Source of the DNA: Monosporascus cannonballus | Lineage: Eukaryota > Ascomycota > Sordariomycetes > Xylariales | Assembly (NCBI GenBank): GCA_004154925.1 | Contig: QJNS01000021.1 | Span: forward strand, 62,001 to 126,000 | Length of the DNA stretch: 64,000 nucleotides | Reading direction: 5' to 3' | Shown here: positions 62,601-64,000 of the stretch, piece after piece | How the letters are laid out: each line of letters starts with the position of its first letter | How positions within the stretch are numbered: position 1 is the first letter of the stretch | Notes under the pieces: generated by a model | Told to the model about the DNA's origin: nothing | The model's database searches: none | Seen by the model: only the letters and a program-made list of their open reading frames with translations | Translations under genes and position numbers: made by a program

Positions 62601-64000
62601 GATTTCGAAATTAACTATCTAATATTATCCTTATATAAAAGTCTCGAAATAATTAATTTTGCGTATACTTTTCCCGTTATCGTAAGCGAATTCCTAATTC
62701 TTAGTATTCGTTATTATGTAAGAGTTTAACTTATATCCCCATAATAATTTAAGCTTATTAACCATATTTAATATAATATAATATCCGCCCAGAATTCCGT
62801 AATCTATTATGGCGGTAAACTAATATATTCCGATTTGTATATCAAAAATAATAAAATTATTAATAGTTTTTATCGTTGCGTTTAAAGCCCTTTTTAGGAA
62901 CCCTTCTTAATCCCTTTAGACTCCGTTATTCTGCGGCTTTTTTATAAGTAACCTTTTTTTAATTCCTTTTCGAATTTGTCGAACCTTATTTATATTTTCG
63001 TATTTAACGCGTTAAGCTGTTATATTTATCCTTTTTATCAGCGTATTATTTCTTCGAATTATATTAATTATTTTTAATTTGGTGTCAATTTATCTCCCGT
63101 TTAATAATTTATTTGTTTATGTTTTTAACTGTTTCTTAGTATATGTCTCATTAATTATCGTTTTAAAGTTTAGTTATAAATTAACCTATTTTTTAATAAC
63201 TTTTTTTTCATACATGTTTATAATAAATATTAATTGAAAATAAAGATTTATAATAGCTTTTTAGCAATATTTCTTTATTATATACTGAATTAATTCCTGT
63301 TCCGTTTAATAATTATATTGTTAATAATAAGAAAAAGGGTTTTTTTGCGTGTATTACTTTTTTTCGTGCCTTTTTTTGTTTCGGCCAGTTGCTAAATATC
63401 TCCTGGGGTTATGGATCGAAAATATGGATACCATTATATATTGTTTTTGTTATTTCCAATTTGGTTTGGGAAATCGAATTCCTTATAATATATACGGGTA
63501 GTTTTTTTATAAATATACTATTTTTATTTTTCGTAATCAAAATATTTTTGTCGTCGACAATATATGGCATACAATCTGCGGTATCGATGAAAGGTTCCGG
63601 GACAAATTTCTTTTATTGAATCCTAATATTCGCGTAATTATTTTTATAATGTTTTTTGTTATAGTTGCGACATTTATTAAGTTAGCTTCCTGGTTTCGCG
63701 CATTTTTCGTCATATTTTTTATCGTAATGGCCCTTATTGATTTTTTTGTTATTGGGGACCTAGTACGTATTTAGGCCGAATTATATTAATAGATTTGTTT
63801 CCGTTTTTTTGATTTTTTCTGGATTATCCCTTGGATGTTAGTTTTTAATTATCCTTACGAGGTTTTTTTAGATACCTTGTACCATAATGCTTTATGTCCC
63901 ATCATATTGCAATTGAAATATTTGGTCTGGTTTCAGTCCTTTTTATAAGTAGCTTTTAATTACATAAGTCCTGGTTTTATGCTGTAAGAAATATTACTGC

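Larger units (their letters stand above)
51732..64000 (-). mobile_element. Element F1: minus-strand gypsy chromodomain retrotransposon, 5' end beyond the window, hosting F2
   Basis: Read on the minus strand, its 3' LTR is 51732-52127, preceded by a purine tract (AAAAAAAGGAAATCG, 52128-52142). The internal region occupies 52128-52979, is interrupted by F2, and resumes at 59676 to the window end. Landmarks on the minus strand: chromodomain-like segment near 52790-52870, integrase near 60385-60440, reverse transcriptase box near 61683-61710 (YFDNILIF, second Asp codon mutated to AAT) and retropepsin-like segment near 62782-62830. The sequence at 64000 corresponds to Gag near position 46060 of element E, so about 1.2 kb including the 5' LTR is missing off the edge. 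It lies in the 3' LTR of D; TTGCT (51727-51731) should be one copy of its duplication. Its 3' tail resembles that of D. Confidence 0.87.

Overview
The window looks like part of a filamentous ascomycete genome (Pezizomycotina; a Sordariomycete is my guess, not shown). The evidence is short 50-220 bp introns with GT...AG ends and CTGAC/CTAAC branch points, conserved fungal housekeeping proteins, and AT-rich repeat blocks whose copies differ almost only by C/T and G/A transitions, the mark of repeat-induced point mutation (RIP). About 17.7 kb of ordinary, gene-bearing DNA (about 16.09-33.82 kb) sits between two RIP-degraded transposon blocks (1-16.08 kb and 33.83-64 kb). No plausible RNA gene or CRISPR array was seen. 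Left block (1-16 kb): the 3' part of a Ty3/gypsy chromodomain retrotransposon (element A, 1-6002) lies in an internally deleted relative (G, 6003-6877). It is followed by a complete 6717-bp copy (B, 7066-13782, target-site duplication CTGTA) and a 1858-bp pogo/Fot1-type DNA transposon (H1, 14004-15861). Gene island: VPS36 (ESCRT-II, minus strand, three exons) and a THP3/LENG8-like SAC3-domain gene (plus strand, two exons) are divergently transcribed from a shared 0.95-kb region. A 5.7-kb stretch without a convincing gene follows, then BEM1 (polarity scaffold SH3-SH3-PX-PB1, four exons) and an intronless gene for a CENP-B-type helix-turn-helix protein with a C-terminal C2H2-like finger. These genes act in separate processes (endosomal sorting, mRNA biogenesis, cell polarity, DNA binding) and do not form a pathway or cluster. 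Right block (33.8-64 kb): a second pogo/Fot1 element (H2, 34653-38037, TA duplication) is split by a 1519-bp LTR element too small to be autonomous (35434-36952, two 165-bp LTRs, TTCGC duplication). From 38233 on there is a nest of four gypsy elements. D (plus) carries E (plus, 44861-51557) and F1 (minus, 51732 to beyond the window) in its 3' LTR, and F1 carries F2 (minus, 52980-59670). LTR ends, polypurine tracts and 5-bp duplications can be read for most of these, so the insertion order is clear. All transposon reading frames are broken by RIP stops. Exon models and element boundaries were worked out by eye; family names come from motif recognition, not database searches.
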